Shown here: positions 21,480 to 33,262 of the stretch, piece after piece
Position numbering within the stretch: the first letter of the stretch is position 1
Layout of the letters: each line of letters starts with the position of its first letter
NCBI GenBank assembly: GCA_948567375.1
Contig: OX419759.1
Span: 42,188,593-42,252,592 of the forward strand
Length of the DNA: 64,000 nt
Source: Lunularia cruciata
Lineage: Eukaryota > Streptophyta > Marchantiopsida > Lunulariales > Lunulariaceae
Direction of reading: 5' to 3'
The notes under the pieces: generated by a model
What the model was told of the DNA's origin: nothing
The model's input: the letters and a program-made list of their open reading frames with translations, nothing else
Databases searched by the model: none
Translations under genes and position numbers: made by a program

Positions 21480-22350
21480 TTGACACAAATTTGGAGAACA
21501 TTAGATTGATCTGGTTGAAGGTGTTGTTCCGGTTTGGCAAAGATAGTACTGCATGAACCCAAAGTACTCACTGACATAGACATAGACAAAGATGACATAG
21601 ACAAGTACTTAGGGGCCAGAATAATCTTTCCCGTTTTGAGCAATGAGTGGGTCTCCTCCATTGTCATTGTTCCAAAGAAGAAGATTGGGAATATTTGAGT
21701 GTGCTAAGATTTTTGCAAGTTGAATGCAGTCACAAGAAGGGATCATCATCCCTTGCCTTTCACCAATACAATTTTGGATCAAGTAGTTGGTCATCCTTGG
21801 TACAGTTTTCTCGATGGATTTTTAGGCTATAATCAAGTATCTATCCAAGAAGAAGACAAGGACAAAACCACATTCACTACCAATTCAGGCACTTTTGCTT
21901 ATAGTCAAATGCCCTTTGGGTTGTGTAACGCTCCTACTACTTTCTAGTGGATGATGAATATAATCTTCAAAGATTTTCCATGCAAATTTTTGGACGTCTT
22001 CATTGATGATTTTTGTGTGTTTGGGCAAAGAGAAGTACATTTGGATTACCTTCACCAAACTTTTGAAGGTGCCGTTTTGCCGGTTTGTCATTACACCTAG
22101 AGAAATGCTTCTTTGCAATGAAGGAAGGAATTCTTTTGGGGCATTGGGTGTCAAGCTGAGGTATTGAAGTCAATGTTGAGAAGGTAAAAGTAATCTCAGC
22201 TTTGGAATCCCATACAAACGTTTGGGAGCTGAGAGCCTTCTTGGGACATGTCAGATACTATAGACACTGTGTATCAAACTACATGGTGCTTGCTGCACCG
22301 CTCACAAACCTCTTGAAGAAGTCCAAAGACTATTTATGGGAAGTGGAACA
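21480..22350 (+). pseudogene. reverse transcriptase of element B (broken)
   Basis: RT motifs appear in order. IIFPVLSNEWVSSIVIVPKK is near 21620 and NAVTRRDHHPLPFTNTILDQ near 21723. FLDGFLGYNQVSIQEEDKDK (about 21807) carries the first catalytic Asp. TFAYSQMPFGLCNAPTTF follows near 21890, and FIDDFCVFG (about 21998-22025) is the catalytic Asp-Asp box. The enzyme would copy element RNA into DNA. The sequence is best preserved at 21720-21947 and has stops before and after. The FIDDF form and GYNQ spelling are typical of plant Athila/Tat Gypsy elements. Confidence 0.85.
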
Positions 22351-22810
22351 AGAGAAGCTTTCCAAGTATTGAAAAATAAACTGGTTGAAGCACCAATTAT
22401 GAGGGCCCTAAATTGGAATGTCCCTTTTCATATGTATGTGGACACTTCATCCATGGCAATCAGAGTCATCTTAAGTTAGAAGGACGAGAAGAAGAAGGAT
22501 TACCCAATTTATTATGCCAACCAACAACTTTCCATTTTTGGAAAGAATTGTTTGATGAGTGAAAGAGAAGCACTTGGAATGGTGTATGCCTATAAGAAGT
22601 TTCACCATTATTTGTTGGGATACAAATTTGTCTTCTATGTTGACCATTATGCGTTGCAACATTTGGTCAACAAGGTATATTTGTCTCAGTGAATTGCAAG
22701 ATGGATCGTGTTGTTACAAGAGTTCACCTACATTGTACAAGTAAGGAAGGGAGCTTTTCATTCAATTTCAGACTTCCTATCTAGGTTGGAAACTCAAGAC
22801 CAAGAATTGG
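22351..22810 (+). pseudogene. RNase H of element B (broken)
   Basis: The RT connection (REAFQVLKNKLVEAPIM) is followed by an RNase H with MYVDTSSMAI near 22433 (first Asp), MSEREALGMVYAYKKFHHYL near 22555 (Glu) and FYVDHYALQHLVNK near 22633 (Asp; usually TDH). A final KGAFHSISDFLSRLET near 22750 matches the usual end of the domain. It would degrade the RNA strand of RNA/DNA hybrids. At least two stops interrupt it. Confidence 0.8.
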
Positions 22811-23461
22811 AAGTCAATGATCAATTTCCTGATGAAAAGTTGCACCATTTAATGGCAATGCAAAGTACGAGGTATGCGGCAGAATATCATTACATGCATA
22901 CTTGCCATTGTCTTGAGGGACTGGACCCAGAGCAGAGCGCAGTCTTCCTTAGGAAGATGGGACTCTACCAGCTAAAACCAAACATTTTATTTAAGATGGG
23001 TGAAGATGAAGTACTTTGGAGAGGCTTGGAGGCATACAAAGTTGGAGGAGTAATTGAGTCCTCACACTCTAAAGCATTGAGAGGACACTATGCCTTGAAG
23101 AATATTGTAAACAAGATTCTTTCATCAGGGTATTTGTAGCCTATGATGTATAAGGATACTCATGCCTATATACAAAGTTGTGATGCTTGCCAACAAACAG
23201 GAAAACCGATAGCTCCTTCTCAATGGCCTTCAAGACCAATTTTGCCATTGGCTCCATTTGAGAAATGGGGTATTGATTTTGTGGGTCCAATTCAACCAAT
23301 GACTCAAGTCATGAGGAAGTGATATATCTTGGTGTGCATTGATTATGCTACCAAGATTGTGGAAGCTGAGGCCACTTGGACAGATGATGTGGAAATAGTT
23401 GTAGAATTTTTCTTCCAAAACATCATTTCATGTTAAGTGTGTCCTCTAGAGTTGGAGAGAA
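22811..23461 (+). pseudogene. integrase of element B, C-terminally truncated
   Basis: A linker at 22811-22980 is followed by the zinc-binding domain: GHYALKNIVNKILSSGYL (His part) and QSCDACQQTGKPIAPSQW (Cys part, near 23173-23226). The core begins FEKWGIDFVGPIQP near 23260 and keeps the first catalytic Asp in VCIDYATKIVEAEA near 23333. The sequence stops at about 23461, before the second and third acidic residues, where LTR-derived sequence joins. It aligns with the element D integrase (13207-14457), which shows what is missing. Confidence 0.8.
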
Positions 23462-23492
23462 GTTGCCAACCCAACGAGTATCACTTTTGTGA
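23462..23492 (-). mobile_element. 31-bp scrap of an inverted LTR end
   Basis: CAACCCAACGAGTATCACTT at 23468, continuing TTGTG, matches the inverted LTR terminus: the reverse complement of 18190-18211 differs at about two of 25 positions. It lies between truncated integrase and a 5'-truncated plus LTR. It is probably the inner end of minus LTR E, whose remainder resumes at 26423 after a deletion. Confidence 0.55.
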
Positions 23493-26422
23493 AGAAAGGG
23501 ATTTGTTTGGCCCAAAGGAAAGTGGTTGGAAGCTTGGGGAGAGAAGTTGGAGATGCAAGAGGAGTCACCTTCTATTGGAAGTGTGATTTGTTGAAGAAGA
23601 CCAAAGAGGTGAAGAATTCCTTCAATGCTCCTCAAACTAAGAATGGGTACAAGGTAGAGACTTACAAAGATCCAATAAGGAAAGGTATTTTTGGGGCTCC
23701 AATGGTGATGTTTAATCCAAACTACATCACCTATGTGACAAAGTAGGCGGTGTTCATCTACCATGTGTTTGTAGGCAAAAAGGTGAATTGGGCAAAGTGC
23801 TTTCACCAAAGAGTGGGACAAATGATAAAGAATTAGAGGATGAACTTGCCACCCAACTACTTTGTGCCATTTGCAGCCCATTTCTATTTGGGGTTGAACC
23901 TACTCAGCTTGGAGGAGAAGGAGAAGATGGTGTTGCACTTTCATGCAGATTTCCATTGAGATGCAAAAGTGGATGCGCAATATTATATAAGATACATCCA
24001 AGGAGGCAATAAACACTTTTTCAAGATAGGGTAGCAGAAGACAGTGGCGGTAAGTATCCAAATGTTGAGGAAGTAGAGTAGGCCCAAGGAGGTAGCATCA
24101 TCCATTCAGCCAACAAAGACTAGGATATTGAACCCAAGGCAAGAGACGGCGGTTAAGGCAAAGTCAAGTTTAAGGGAGGAAGGAGAAGCCAAGTCTGAGT
24201 GCAAGAACTCAAGAGAAGAAGAAGAAGAGCTCACTCTATAGAGTAAGGAGCCAAGCAATGAGAGTAATGGAGAACCCAAAGTCCAGCAATCAATGGAAGA
24301 AGGGGTTGAGGAAGATGATTAGGAGTTCCATGCGCAAATTGAATGCATGGAAGGAAGAGATAGCCTACACTTGGAGTTTCCCAAGGTGGATATCCTAGAG
24401 GAGAGAGAAGAGTAGCCAGTACTAGTGTTTTGGAGAGGGATGAGATCAAAGAGAAGTTTGTAGCTCACAATGGTAGGGATGAGTTGAGCCAAAGAAGACA
24501 AAGAAAGCTTGGAGGAGATCAGTTTGAAGGTGAGAAGATCATGACTTTGAGGTAAGGCACCAATGGAAGAATTGCTTGTCAAAGCTAAGGACAAAGAGGA
24601 CAAAGGTGAGGTAGAAGAGTTTAGTGGAGTATATTATCTATCAAAGGTCATTTGTCCTTTGTTGTTGCAACTAAAGAAGAAGAAGGCAGATCTAAAGAAA
24701 GAGCATCTAGAGGTGAAGGATGAATTGCAGGTAATGAAGTATCTGGGTGATGAAGTAGTGGAGTCCAAGAAGAAGTTAACCCGAGGAGAGGAGGAAGCCA
24801 AAGTACTTTTTGGTTGATGTTGTACTTTGGAAGAAGAGCTTAGATAACTTGTAGGAGAATTTTACAAAGCAAGGAGGTGATCTGGAATGTCAAGCTGAAG
24901 AATTGAGAGAACTGAAGGCAACATTTGAGAAGTTGAAGGTAGACCTTGTTGCAACCTCTCCTCTTCACAACTTCTACTCACCAATTTGTATTGCTGGGAC
25001 CGATCCTTCTCCACTAGAATCTGTTGCAATAGAGAAGGATTGGGCTTGGCAATGCAAATTGGTGAGTGGAAGTTGTGAAGAGGAGAGGTTGCAAGGACTG
25101 ATCAAAAGCATGCAAGCTCAACTTATTCAATATATAGAAGAGAAGGAAGTGTTAGAGGTGGAGCATGAGGAGGAATTAAAGATGTACCGGGATGAGTTGG
25201 AGTCAAAAAGAACTTAAGAGAAGTTAATTCTGGGGAAAACATCTGCACAGGTAAGAAAGATCATCAAAAGGATGAAAGCAACCCTTAGCACTCAAGCCAA
25301 AGCCAAGTTACAAGAAATTTATTTACATGAGCTGAGGTTATTAGTGCGGGAAACTAGAAAGAGGAAAGTGAAGGAAACCAAACTGAATAATCTTTTGATT
25401 TGCTAGAGAGATAGAGTAGACAGGAAGATGGTTGCAGTAGGAGACAATGTCTAGCTCATATTAGATTTAGTTAGATTAGAATTAGATAAAATTTATAGTT
25501 GTGTAAAGGTAGTAACCCAATGTGAAGTAGCTGAAGTACTAGTGCAAGTAACTTTGGTTGAGTTATATGAGTGAGTTGAAGAAGTTAGCGTAGCAAAAGA
25601 GACTATAGTAAGTAGGATTATGAATTTAGTTGCAATTCAGACTGAAGATATGACATAAGTAGAGGAAGATGTAGAAGTAGTGGATGAACAAAAAGTGTAA
25701 GAGACTATTTAGTTTAGATAGTTTCTAATTGTTGAGTGCTTTGCCTATTAAAAGAAGGCATTTCTAGTGTTATGTTGTTCATTATTCATAATTCATATTC
25801 ATATTTGAAGTTGAGTAGAGTGAAGTGTTGTAACTCAATGCTCGTCATTTGAGTTTAATTTTGAGTGTCAATCTTGTATTTGATTATGATTGTTAGGGGA
25901 AGTTTAAATTGCAATCTGAGTGTGTAAGATGTTGGATTCTATAGCTCTTATTTCCATTCTGTGTGTTTGATCTTGAGTATAATGCAATCAAGGCAATGCC
26001 TTGACAAATATGTGAAAAATCATAGCATTGGTAGTAGTTTTTGCATTTGTGATCATATGTTGGATTCATGCAAAGCAACTTTGATTGAGGAAGTTGTGCC
26101 CTTAGTGGAACACAATTCTGAGGAAAAGTCATTTCATGGTGAAGTAACCTACTTTGGAAGAATTGAATCATCACAATCAATATCAATTTGGAAAGAGTCT
26201 GAAGAATTATGATTATAGGTGTGGTTTATTTATGAAAAGACTACAAATTGAGTGTTTTTTACTCTCTTCTATATGTGGTTTCTACCCAAGATGCTAAAGA
26301 AGAAACCAAGAAGAACTATTTGTTGCTTTTACTTCATATTTGACCATTTTTTACTAGTATCTTATGGGAACAAACTATTACCTATCAATTATTGCAAAAG
26401 TGATACTTTTTGGGTTGTCACA
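23493..26422 (+). mobile_element. plus-strand LTR fragment, 5'-truncated
   Basis: This is LTR sequence of the long family, lacking its first about 750 bp. It aligns with LTR B from about 15430 onward and ends TGGGTTGTCACA at 26422. No primer-binding site or gag follows; minus LTR E interior begins at once. It could be the displaced 3' LTR of element B or an independent insertion into E. The truncated left end prevents a target-duplication test. Confidence 0.7.
23500..25700 (+). pseudogene. LTR-encoded coiled-coil protein (23493-26422 fragment, broken)
   Basis: The N-terminal module is comparatively well kept. The stretch 23489-23746 reads FNAPQTKNGYKVETYKDPIR, with GAPMVMFNPNYITYV further on. 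The stretch 23788-24012 contains an AICSPFLFGVEPTQLGG block equal to HFYFGLNLL in other copies. A Lys/Glu-rich linker (24050-24560) leads to coiled coil at 24563-25217 (LLQLKKKKADLKKEHLEVKD; then YIEEKEVLEVEHEEELKMYR). The conserved block follows near 25320-25450 (LHELRLLVRETRKRKVKETK, NNLLIC). A degraded tail reaches about 25700. The family is not recognised. The pattern of conserved blocks separated by variable charged linkers is the same as in G. Confidence 0.7.
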
Positions 26423-27480
26423 TCCTACACCCACTACTTTGCATTGGGTTCCTACATTCATCTTCCAACTATTATGAAGTTCATCTAACTTTGTGATAAC
26501 TAAGTCTAATATGAGACTAACATTATCTCCTACTTTAGTTATCTTCCTATCTACTCTATCTCTAAGACAAATCAAAAGATTATTTATTTTTATGTCTATT
26601 GTCTTTCTCTTCCTTGTCCCTTGCACCAACAACTTCAGCTCATGCAATCTAGACTCCTCCAATTGTACTTTAGCTTCAATGTTAAAAATTTCCTTCAACT
26701 TATTGATGATCTCATGCATTGATCCCGATGGCTTTTCCAACATGGACTCCTCCCATGTCCTCTCTCCTTCCAATTCCTCCCAAAGCATTTTCACTTGTTC
26801 ATCATGCTTTGATTCTATTGACTTCTTCTCTTTCTACTTGGTAAACAATCTGAGCTTCTATGCTTTTAATCAGATCCCACAACCTTTCTTCTTCTCAATC
26901 TCTACTTGCCAATTCTTGTTGCCAAGCTCGATCCTTCTATGCTGCAACCGATCTCAATTTCTCCAACTCTTGCTCTCTTACCACAACTATGGCTTTGGAT
27001 TGCATTGTGTTGAGCTGCACATCATTGAACTCTATATTTAGTCTCTTGAACTCTGCCATTTTGATCCTTCAATTCTTTTGCTTGTCATTCAAGAACACCT
27101 CCACACTTATCCAAACGCTCATGCAAGTTTTTCAAAAATTCTTACAAACTACCATGTCAACCCAAAGTACTTCAACTTGGGTTCTTGGGTTTCTTCTTCA
27201 CCTTGGGTTAATTTTTCCTTCAACTACAAGACTTAATTGCTTAGATGCTTCACCACTTGCAACTCATCCCTCACCTCTAGATGATCTTTCTTTTAACTCT
27301 TCCTTCTTCTACCAATTGCTGGACTTTGGGTTCCCCTTCACTATCATTGCTCAACTCCTTGCTCTACAAAGTGAGCTTTTCTTCTTCTTTAGAGTCCTCA
27401 TACTTGGACTTTGCTTCTCCTTTTGATTTTGTGCCTAACAACAAGTCATCCACCGCTGTGTTGTACCTTAGGTTCAATCT
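26423..27480 (-). pseudogene. LTR-encoded coiled-coil protein, C-terminal half (E)
   Basis: The open stretch 26378-26794 encodes KMLWEELEGERTWEESMLEK, then VQLEESRLHELKLLVQGTRK, then INNLLICLRDRVDRKITKVG, the conserved block. Upstream on the minus strand, coiled-coil and charged-linker sequence is traceable to about 27480, with stops. The N-terminal module continues in the right part of E after 34642. The function is unknown. Confidence 0.65.
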
Positions 27481-27762
27481 TTGAGTCTTCTTTGGCTAAA
27501 GTGGTGATTCCAATTCTATGAGTTGACCTCACTTCTTGGTCTTGGGATGGTTACAACCACTATCTTAGCTCATCCAGTTTTGGCAAAGTAGTCATTGCCT
27601 TCTTGAATCTGCCCCATGTAATAGTACTCATCTTCATCTGCATCTCGATGAAGATCTGGATGGAAGTGAGATACCATCTTCTCCTTCTCCTCTGAGTTGA
27701 GCAAGTTCAAACCCTAATAGAGATGCGCCACATATGGTATGCAGGAATGTGATGACATGTTC
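26423..27762 (-). mobile_element. minus LTR E, left part
   Basis: This is interior minus-strand LTR sequence, aligning with LTR A from about 7150 onward. It continues at 34642 after solo LTR F. It contains the C-terminal half of the LTR protein. Its inner about 1 kb, including the LTR end, is missing at 26423 apart from the scrap at 23462-23492. Confidence 0.7.
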
Positions 27763-28244
27763 TATGGAGCCCACATTTTTTGTTTTTAACAAGTTCTAAA
27801 GAAGAAGTGCATTGTTTAAGCCAAAGGAAGGCTAAATGGGGAAGAAACAAGAAGTATAGTGTGTTTAGCATAGACCTAAAGTTGACCTTGGGTCAGACAA
27901 ATGGAAACATGAAGCCCAAGATAGGGGAATTTGTATTGGGATGTGCAACCCAATCCAAAGAACCTATAATAATTTTCCTTGGGTTCAGCCAATCAAGAAA
28001 TTATGTGTAAAGAAAGCGACTACCTTGGGATCAAGAAGACATTGAGAGTGATAAAAAATAGACACGCAAAATTGTCATGTCAATTGAAGATCAATTGAAG
28101 AATGACCAATTGGTGAAAGATTATAAAATCATGATGTCATTGTGGGCATTTTGAGTATCACAACAATATCCTAAGCCTCTCAATAGTTGTCCCAAAGGAG
28201 TTAGAATCTCAAGTTTTGGGGAAGGTTTGATCTTTTACAGACCA

Positions 28245-29449
28245 AGAATGGGGAAGCATGCAATGGCTCCAAAGAGGAATAAGTAGAGAGTGGTGAGAGC
28301 TCTTGCAATTATTTGATTAGATGTAGTGGTAAGGATCAAAGTCTTGAATAGACTTTGCATCACATTTTTGGCTTGGAATTGGAATTTTTCCAAGTTTCAT
28401 GGCAGAAATTGCTGCCAATAATTGCAGAGAGGGGCCCAAGCATGAATGGAAGAGAGGAAATCCAGCTCAATGGACTGAGTTGGGTTGGAAATTAATCTTG
28501 GGGAAAGAAGCAAGAGAAGTAGGGGGAGTCACCCTCTATAGGAAGTGTGAGTCTTTGGAAGCAACTACCAAGGTGAGGAAATCTTTCAGCAGACCCGTAC
28601 CAAGAATAGGTACAAGGTGGATAGTTATAAGGACCCAATACAAAGGAGGATTGTCACCATGATGATGGCCATATTTAAGCTAGAGCAAACCACCTATGTA
28701 ATGGGAGAGGCTGCCTTGGTATTTCCAAGGACAGCAAGATCAGAACAAAGTGCTCAAGCTGTAGTTGCAGGTCCGAGCAAAGCCAGACAAAGAAGAGAGC
28801 TTGGATAGTGTAACATTGAAGGTACAAAGATCACATCTTTGGGGTAAAGCACCAGCCAAAGAAGCACCTACCCAAGATGAAGATTTGGGGGACAATGAAG
28901 GAAGACACATCAAAGTCAAGTATCTATCAAAGATCATGTGTCCTTTGTTGGTGCAGCTACAAAGGAAGAAGGAAGAGTTAAAGAAGGATCATCCTAGAGT
29001 GAAGGATGAGTTGGAAGTGGTAAGGCACTAGAGTGGAGAGAACCTCAGAGTTGAGAAGTAAGATAACGCAAGGAGAGAAGGAAGCCAAAGCACTTTGGGC
29101 TAAAGCAGATCTTTGGAAGAAAAGCTTTGATATTTGCAAGAAAACTATGTGAAGCGCAATGAAGAGCTAAAGGAGCATATGATGTTGGTCAAGAAGATGA
29201 AGCATGAAATTGTTGATGCCAAGGTAGAATTCATACACTTGAAGGCAATTGTGGCAGTAATGGAGCAAGAGTTGGAGAGTTTGAGGAAGTGCAGCAAAGA
29301 AGGATAAAGCCTAGCAATGGGAGTTAGCAGATAGACATTGAGAGGAGATCGATTGCAAGGGTTGATTAGAAGTGTAGAAGGTCAACTAGTCCAATATGTG
29401 GAGGAGAAGGAAGCACAAAAGGCCAATTCAAGGACAAGTTGACAATATA
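28245..29449 (+). pseudogene. LTR-encoded protein, N-terminal module and start of coiled coil (F)
   Basis: The first coding sign is MAPKRNK (stop) near 28270. MAEIAANNCREGPKHEWKRG at 28399, with GNPAQWTELGWKLILGKEA and the VRKSF / YKVDSYKDPIQRRI blocks, follows to about 28700. The next block after the TTYV motif is short, so the HFYFGLNLL part is deleted. A Lys/Glu linker and coiled coil run to 29449, where solo LTR G interrupts the frame inside the coiled coil. It resumes at 33263. Confidence 0.65.
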
Positions 29450-32400
29450 TGTGACAACCCGGCAAATATCACTTTTGTGGTAATCAGGTAAGTAAAGTTT
29501 GAGTTTGTTCCTGCAAAGATACTGGTAAGAAATTTCCAAATACAAAGCAAACAATAACAATCTTAGTTCTTCTTGGTTGCGTCTTTCATCTCTTAGGTAG
29601 TAACTACACCTAGAAGAGAGTAACAAGCACTTATCCGCAGTCTTGTCACAACAATTTGTCACACTTAATCACAACTCCATCAAATCTTTCCAAACAATCT
29701 TGATTGTGATGATTCAGTCTCTCATGAAAATGGCACTTCACTGCAAATGACTTTGCCTTAGAATTGTGTTCCATCTCTCCATTGAAGGCACAACTTCCTT
29801 GATCAAAATTGCTTCACATCAACTCAACACTACACTCACAAATGCAGAATACTACCAACACTACAATTCCTCTCAGATCAAGGCTGTCAAGGCATTGCTT
29901 CGATTGCACTTCACATAGGATCAAACACATAGAATGAATATCAAGGTTGCAGAATCTAACATCCAACAAGCACACTAACTTGCACTTTGAAATTCTCCAC
30001 ACACTCACAAACACAATCACAAAGTTGATACTCAGAATCAAGCAAAAACGACGAGCACTACTTCACATCACTTCACTTTATCTATTTTCAAAAATTATGA
30101 GAACTAAACAACGTATTCCTACAAATGCCACCTTTAAATAGGCAGAGCTCTTCAGCAGTTACTAACAACGATACCGTTCTACAACAAGTATTCCTACATG
30201 TAGATCCAAAATGACGATGCACCTCTTCATATCTGCCTCTTCAAATGTCAAGATTGTTTCTACTCCAATCCGATGTCTTCCTCTTCTTCAGCTTCCAATC
30301 CCAAAGTAACTTCACACACTACTCTATCCTCGGGTTTCACAACTACTAATTCCTCTACCAATTCTAACTTTTCTCCTTCCTGATCTACAATTCCCATTAC
30401 AAGTACTTCTTCTACTTCTCTATCTCTTGAACCACTCTTCTCTAATATCTCCAATGGTAATTCTGAAGATATTTATACTCCTATGTCATCTACTTTGGGC
30501 TTTGCTCTTACATCCTTCCAAAGTTTATCTATCTCTAACTTCACAAAATCTAATCTAATAGGGATATTACCTTCTACTTCTAATATCTTCCTATCCACAC
30601 AAGGTCTGAGACTAATTAGCAAGGCATTCAAGTCCTTATCCTTTGCATTCCTCCTCCTTATCTCCTACACCAGCAACTGCAACTCATGCAATCTTGTTTC
30701 TTCAATCCGCATGTTGGCTTATATACTCAGCATTGCGTTCATCTTTGTAACTATCTCCTTCAATGGCTCAAGTCTCATTCTTCTCTCCAGTTCTTGATCT
30801 GCAAGCCAATCTTCTCGATACATTGCCAAATCTGCCTCAAACTTGGCTTTCACTATCTCCTTCTCCTTCTCCTTCTCCTTCTCCTTCTGAATTATCTTCT
30901 CCTCTAGACTACAAAGTAACTCTCTCAATCTTTCTTCCTCTCTATATCTTGCTGTCAACTCTCTTTGCCAGAGTTGCTTCTTCTCCTCTACATTCTCCAT
31001 CATTCTATCAAGCTCTTGCCTCTTCTTTGCTACTCTTGCCATAACATGAATAATCTCTAATTGTGAATCAGCAAATTGTTGTTTCAAGATCTCATTCTCC
31101 ACTATCTATCTTTCTCTTGCTATGACATTCTGCTCTATGATTTTCTCCCTACTCCCCACTTCCTTTTTTAAGTTTTCAATTACCTGATTCAATACTACTG
31201 CATCTACTCGTAGTATTTCCCTCTCCTCCTCACCTTGGATTATACTCTTCTTTAACTCCGAGTTCTCTTCCTCTAATCTTGCTAACACCTACAACACAAT
31301 CTTCACCTCCAGACATTTTGACTGCATCTCTTTCTTTTTCTGATCCAACTTCACTAACAATAGGCATACAACCTCCCACAGATACTCTACTCTCTCACTT
31401 GAATTTACCTAACCTTGCGGACTCTTCTCCTTCTTCCTCTCTTCTTCATTTGATACTCGTCTTATCACCTGCAATTACCTTAGGGGAACAGATTCTTTGC
31501 TCCCCAAACTTCCACTCTCTACTTCTCTTACCTTACTTAGTCCCGCTTCATACTTTGCCTTTCTTTTAGAACAAACTCCCTTATGAATAGTCACCCTCTT
31601 CTCCTCCTGCTCTAGAACTTCATCTTCTGGTCTCGGGTTACCTTCTTCTTCTGTCTCTATCTTCACTGTTCCCCCTTAGGTACCAACTGCATCTCCACTC
31701 CATCTTCACTTTTGCTGCTCGTTTCACCACTCTGCAACATGAATTTGGGTTCTTCCTCCTTCTTTGATTCTTTTGACTTGCACTTGGCCTCCCCTTTTGA
31801 CTCTTTGCCCAATGATGCAATTACCACCAAGCCTTTCCTTGGGTTTACCATTTTGGTCTTCCAAGGTCTTGCCACCGCTACTTCTTCTTCTTCTTCTTGT
31901 CAACTCTTCTTCTTCAACTATAGAGTGTTCACCTTCAATTGCATGCTTTGCAACGTCTGTGCATAGTACTCATCATTGCTCTTTATTTGCAAGATGTACT
32001 GTTGCTCCTTTGCATCAGCATCTTGTCTCAAATCAAGGTGGAAGGGTGACACCATCTTGTGTCTCTCCGCCGCATTCAGCAAGTTCAGTCCCAAGTAGAA
32101 GTGGGCTACAAATGTCACAATGTAGTGTGGAGGTGACCTATTTTACAAGTTCCACACCATCTGCCTTGTCTGTTGATGACAGCACTTTGCCCAATTGATT
32201 GGCTCTCTTGCAAACATCTTGTGGAAGAACACAACTTGATGTTTCATACATAAGTCATTTGCTCTGGCTTGAAGATAGCCATCATTGCACTTTTGATGCC
32301 TCTCCTCATAGGATCTTTATAACTCTCCACTTTGTAGCCATTCTTTGTGCGCTTTGAAGAGAAGACGTCTCTCACTTCTTGAGTTTCTTCTGCTACTTCT

Positions 32401-33262
32401 CCCTTCCCCAAGAACGTGGCTCCATGATCCATGCCCACCTCTCTTTTGAGTACTAATCTCCAATCTGACTCTATCCATTGAGCCGGATTTCCTCTCGTTC
32501 CTTCTTCCTCAGGTCCATCGAGACACTTACTCTTGATGATCTCCATCATGAAACCTGGAAAGCTAATATTCTAGTTCCATGGTAGGAATGTGATCCAAAG
32601 CTTGCTCAAGACTTTGATTCTTGCAATCACATCTAATCTCCAAATTGCATGATTTCTCATTGCAAATTCAGAGTTCTTCTTCCCACCTCCCATCTTACTC
32701 TCCTCCACTCTGGAATAGTGGCTACTCTTCTAACTGATTCCTAGACTAACTCTTCTGACTTCCTCTCAACACACCAAGTGTCTCTTACTACACTTCCCTT
32801 TCCATGATCTCCCTCAAGACAACTTCTTAACAGCGATGGAAAATTACTCATCATCCCTTTGTCTCTATCCCAAGTTTTATAGTGGTGCGCCTTCTCCGTC
32901 TTTCTTCACTTCAAGTTTCTACCAAGAAATCACACCTCCTGCATGCTCCTATCACTATCAATTTTCCCCCCACTTGTATGATAGCCATTTTTGTGTGCGG
33001 TACCTTCTTGAATGTCCAACCCTAAAGGAAAGTTGTTACATTATCCTCGCCTTGGGTTGAGCACCCCCGAGACAAAGTTTCCTTACTTTGGGTTGCATGC
33101 TAATAGGGCACTTTTGAGTACCCCGCCTTCTGACACAAAGTCACTTTACCTTGGGTTACAACTTGAGGACACCTTTCTTTGCCTTTTAATGCCATCCAGG
33201 AGCAATACTACTTCTTCTGTACACTTCTTCTTAAAAAAAAGAAAAAAAATGTGGGAATCACA
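29450..33262 (-). mobile_element. solo LTR G nested in F (3813 bp, best-defined long LTR)
   Basis: The ends are TGTGACAACCCGGC (29450) and ATGTGGGAATCACA (ends 33262). The flanks ATATA (29445-29449) and ATGTA (33263-33267) are a 5-bp target duplication with one G/A difference. After removing one copy, the F sequence realigns with LTR B at 16826-16850. These flanks define the true LTR limits and show that the internal coding region belongs to the LTR itself. Confidence 0.9.
30260..32690 (-). pseudogene. LTR-encoded coiled-coil protein, most complete copy (G)
   Basis: Blocks on the minus strand, N to C: 32244-32549 (RGNPAQWIESDWRLVLKREV; TKNGYKVESYKDPMRRGI; MMAIFKPEQMTYV); 31918-32118 (FVAHFYLGLNLLNAAERHKM, continuing with FHLDL and DEYYAQTLQSMQLKV); a Lys/Glu linker at 31475-31875; coiled coil at 31106-31288 and 30719-31102, with a (KE)5-like run encoded by repeated CTTCTC hexamers at 30850-30890; the conserved LHEL / NNLL block near 30560-30720; and an acidic tail ending EEEEDIGLE at 30260. 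The intact protein would be roughly 750-800 residues. No catalytic motif, signal peptide or membrane segment is seen. The family and function are unknown. Only a few stops and shifts separate the blocks. Confidence 0.75.

Larger units (their letters stand above)
18216..23461 (+). mobile_element. element B internal region (Athila/Tat-like Gypsy: gag-protease-RT-RNase H-integrase)
   Basis: This is about 5.2 kb of internal sequence in the Gypsy order gag, protease, RT, RNase H, integrase. The tRNA-Asp type primer site, the RT motif FIDDF and the FLDGF.GYNQ / MPFGLCNAP motifs fit the plant Athila/Tat branch. The integrase is cut at about 23461 by a scrap of inverted LTR. No polypurine tract or intact 3' LTR follows, so the element is incomplete as well as frame-broken. 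Confidence 0.85.
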
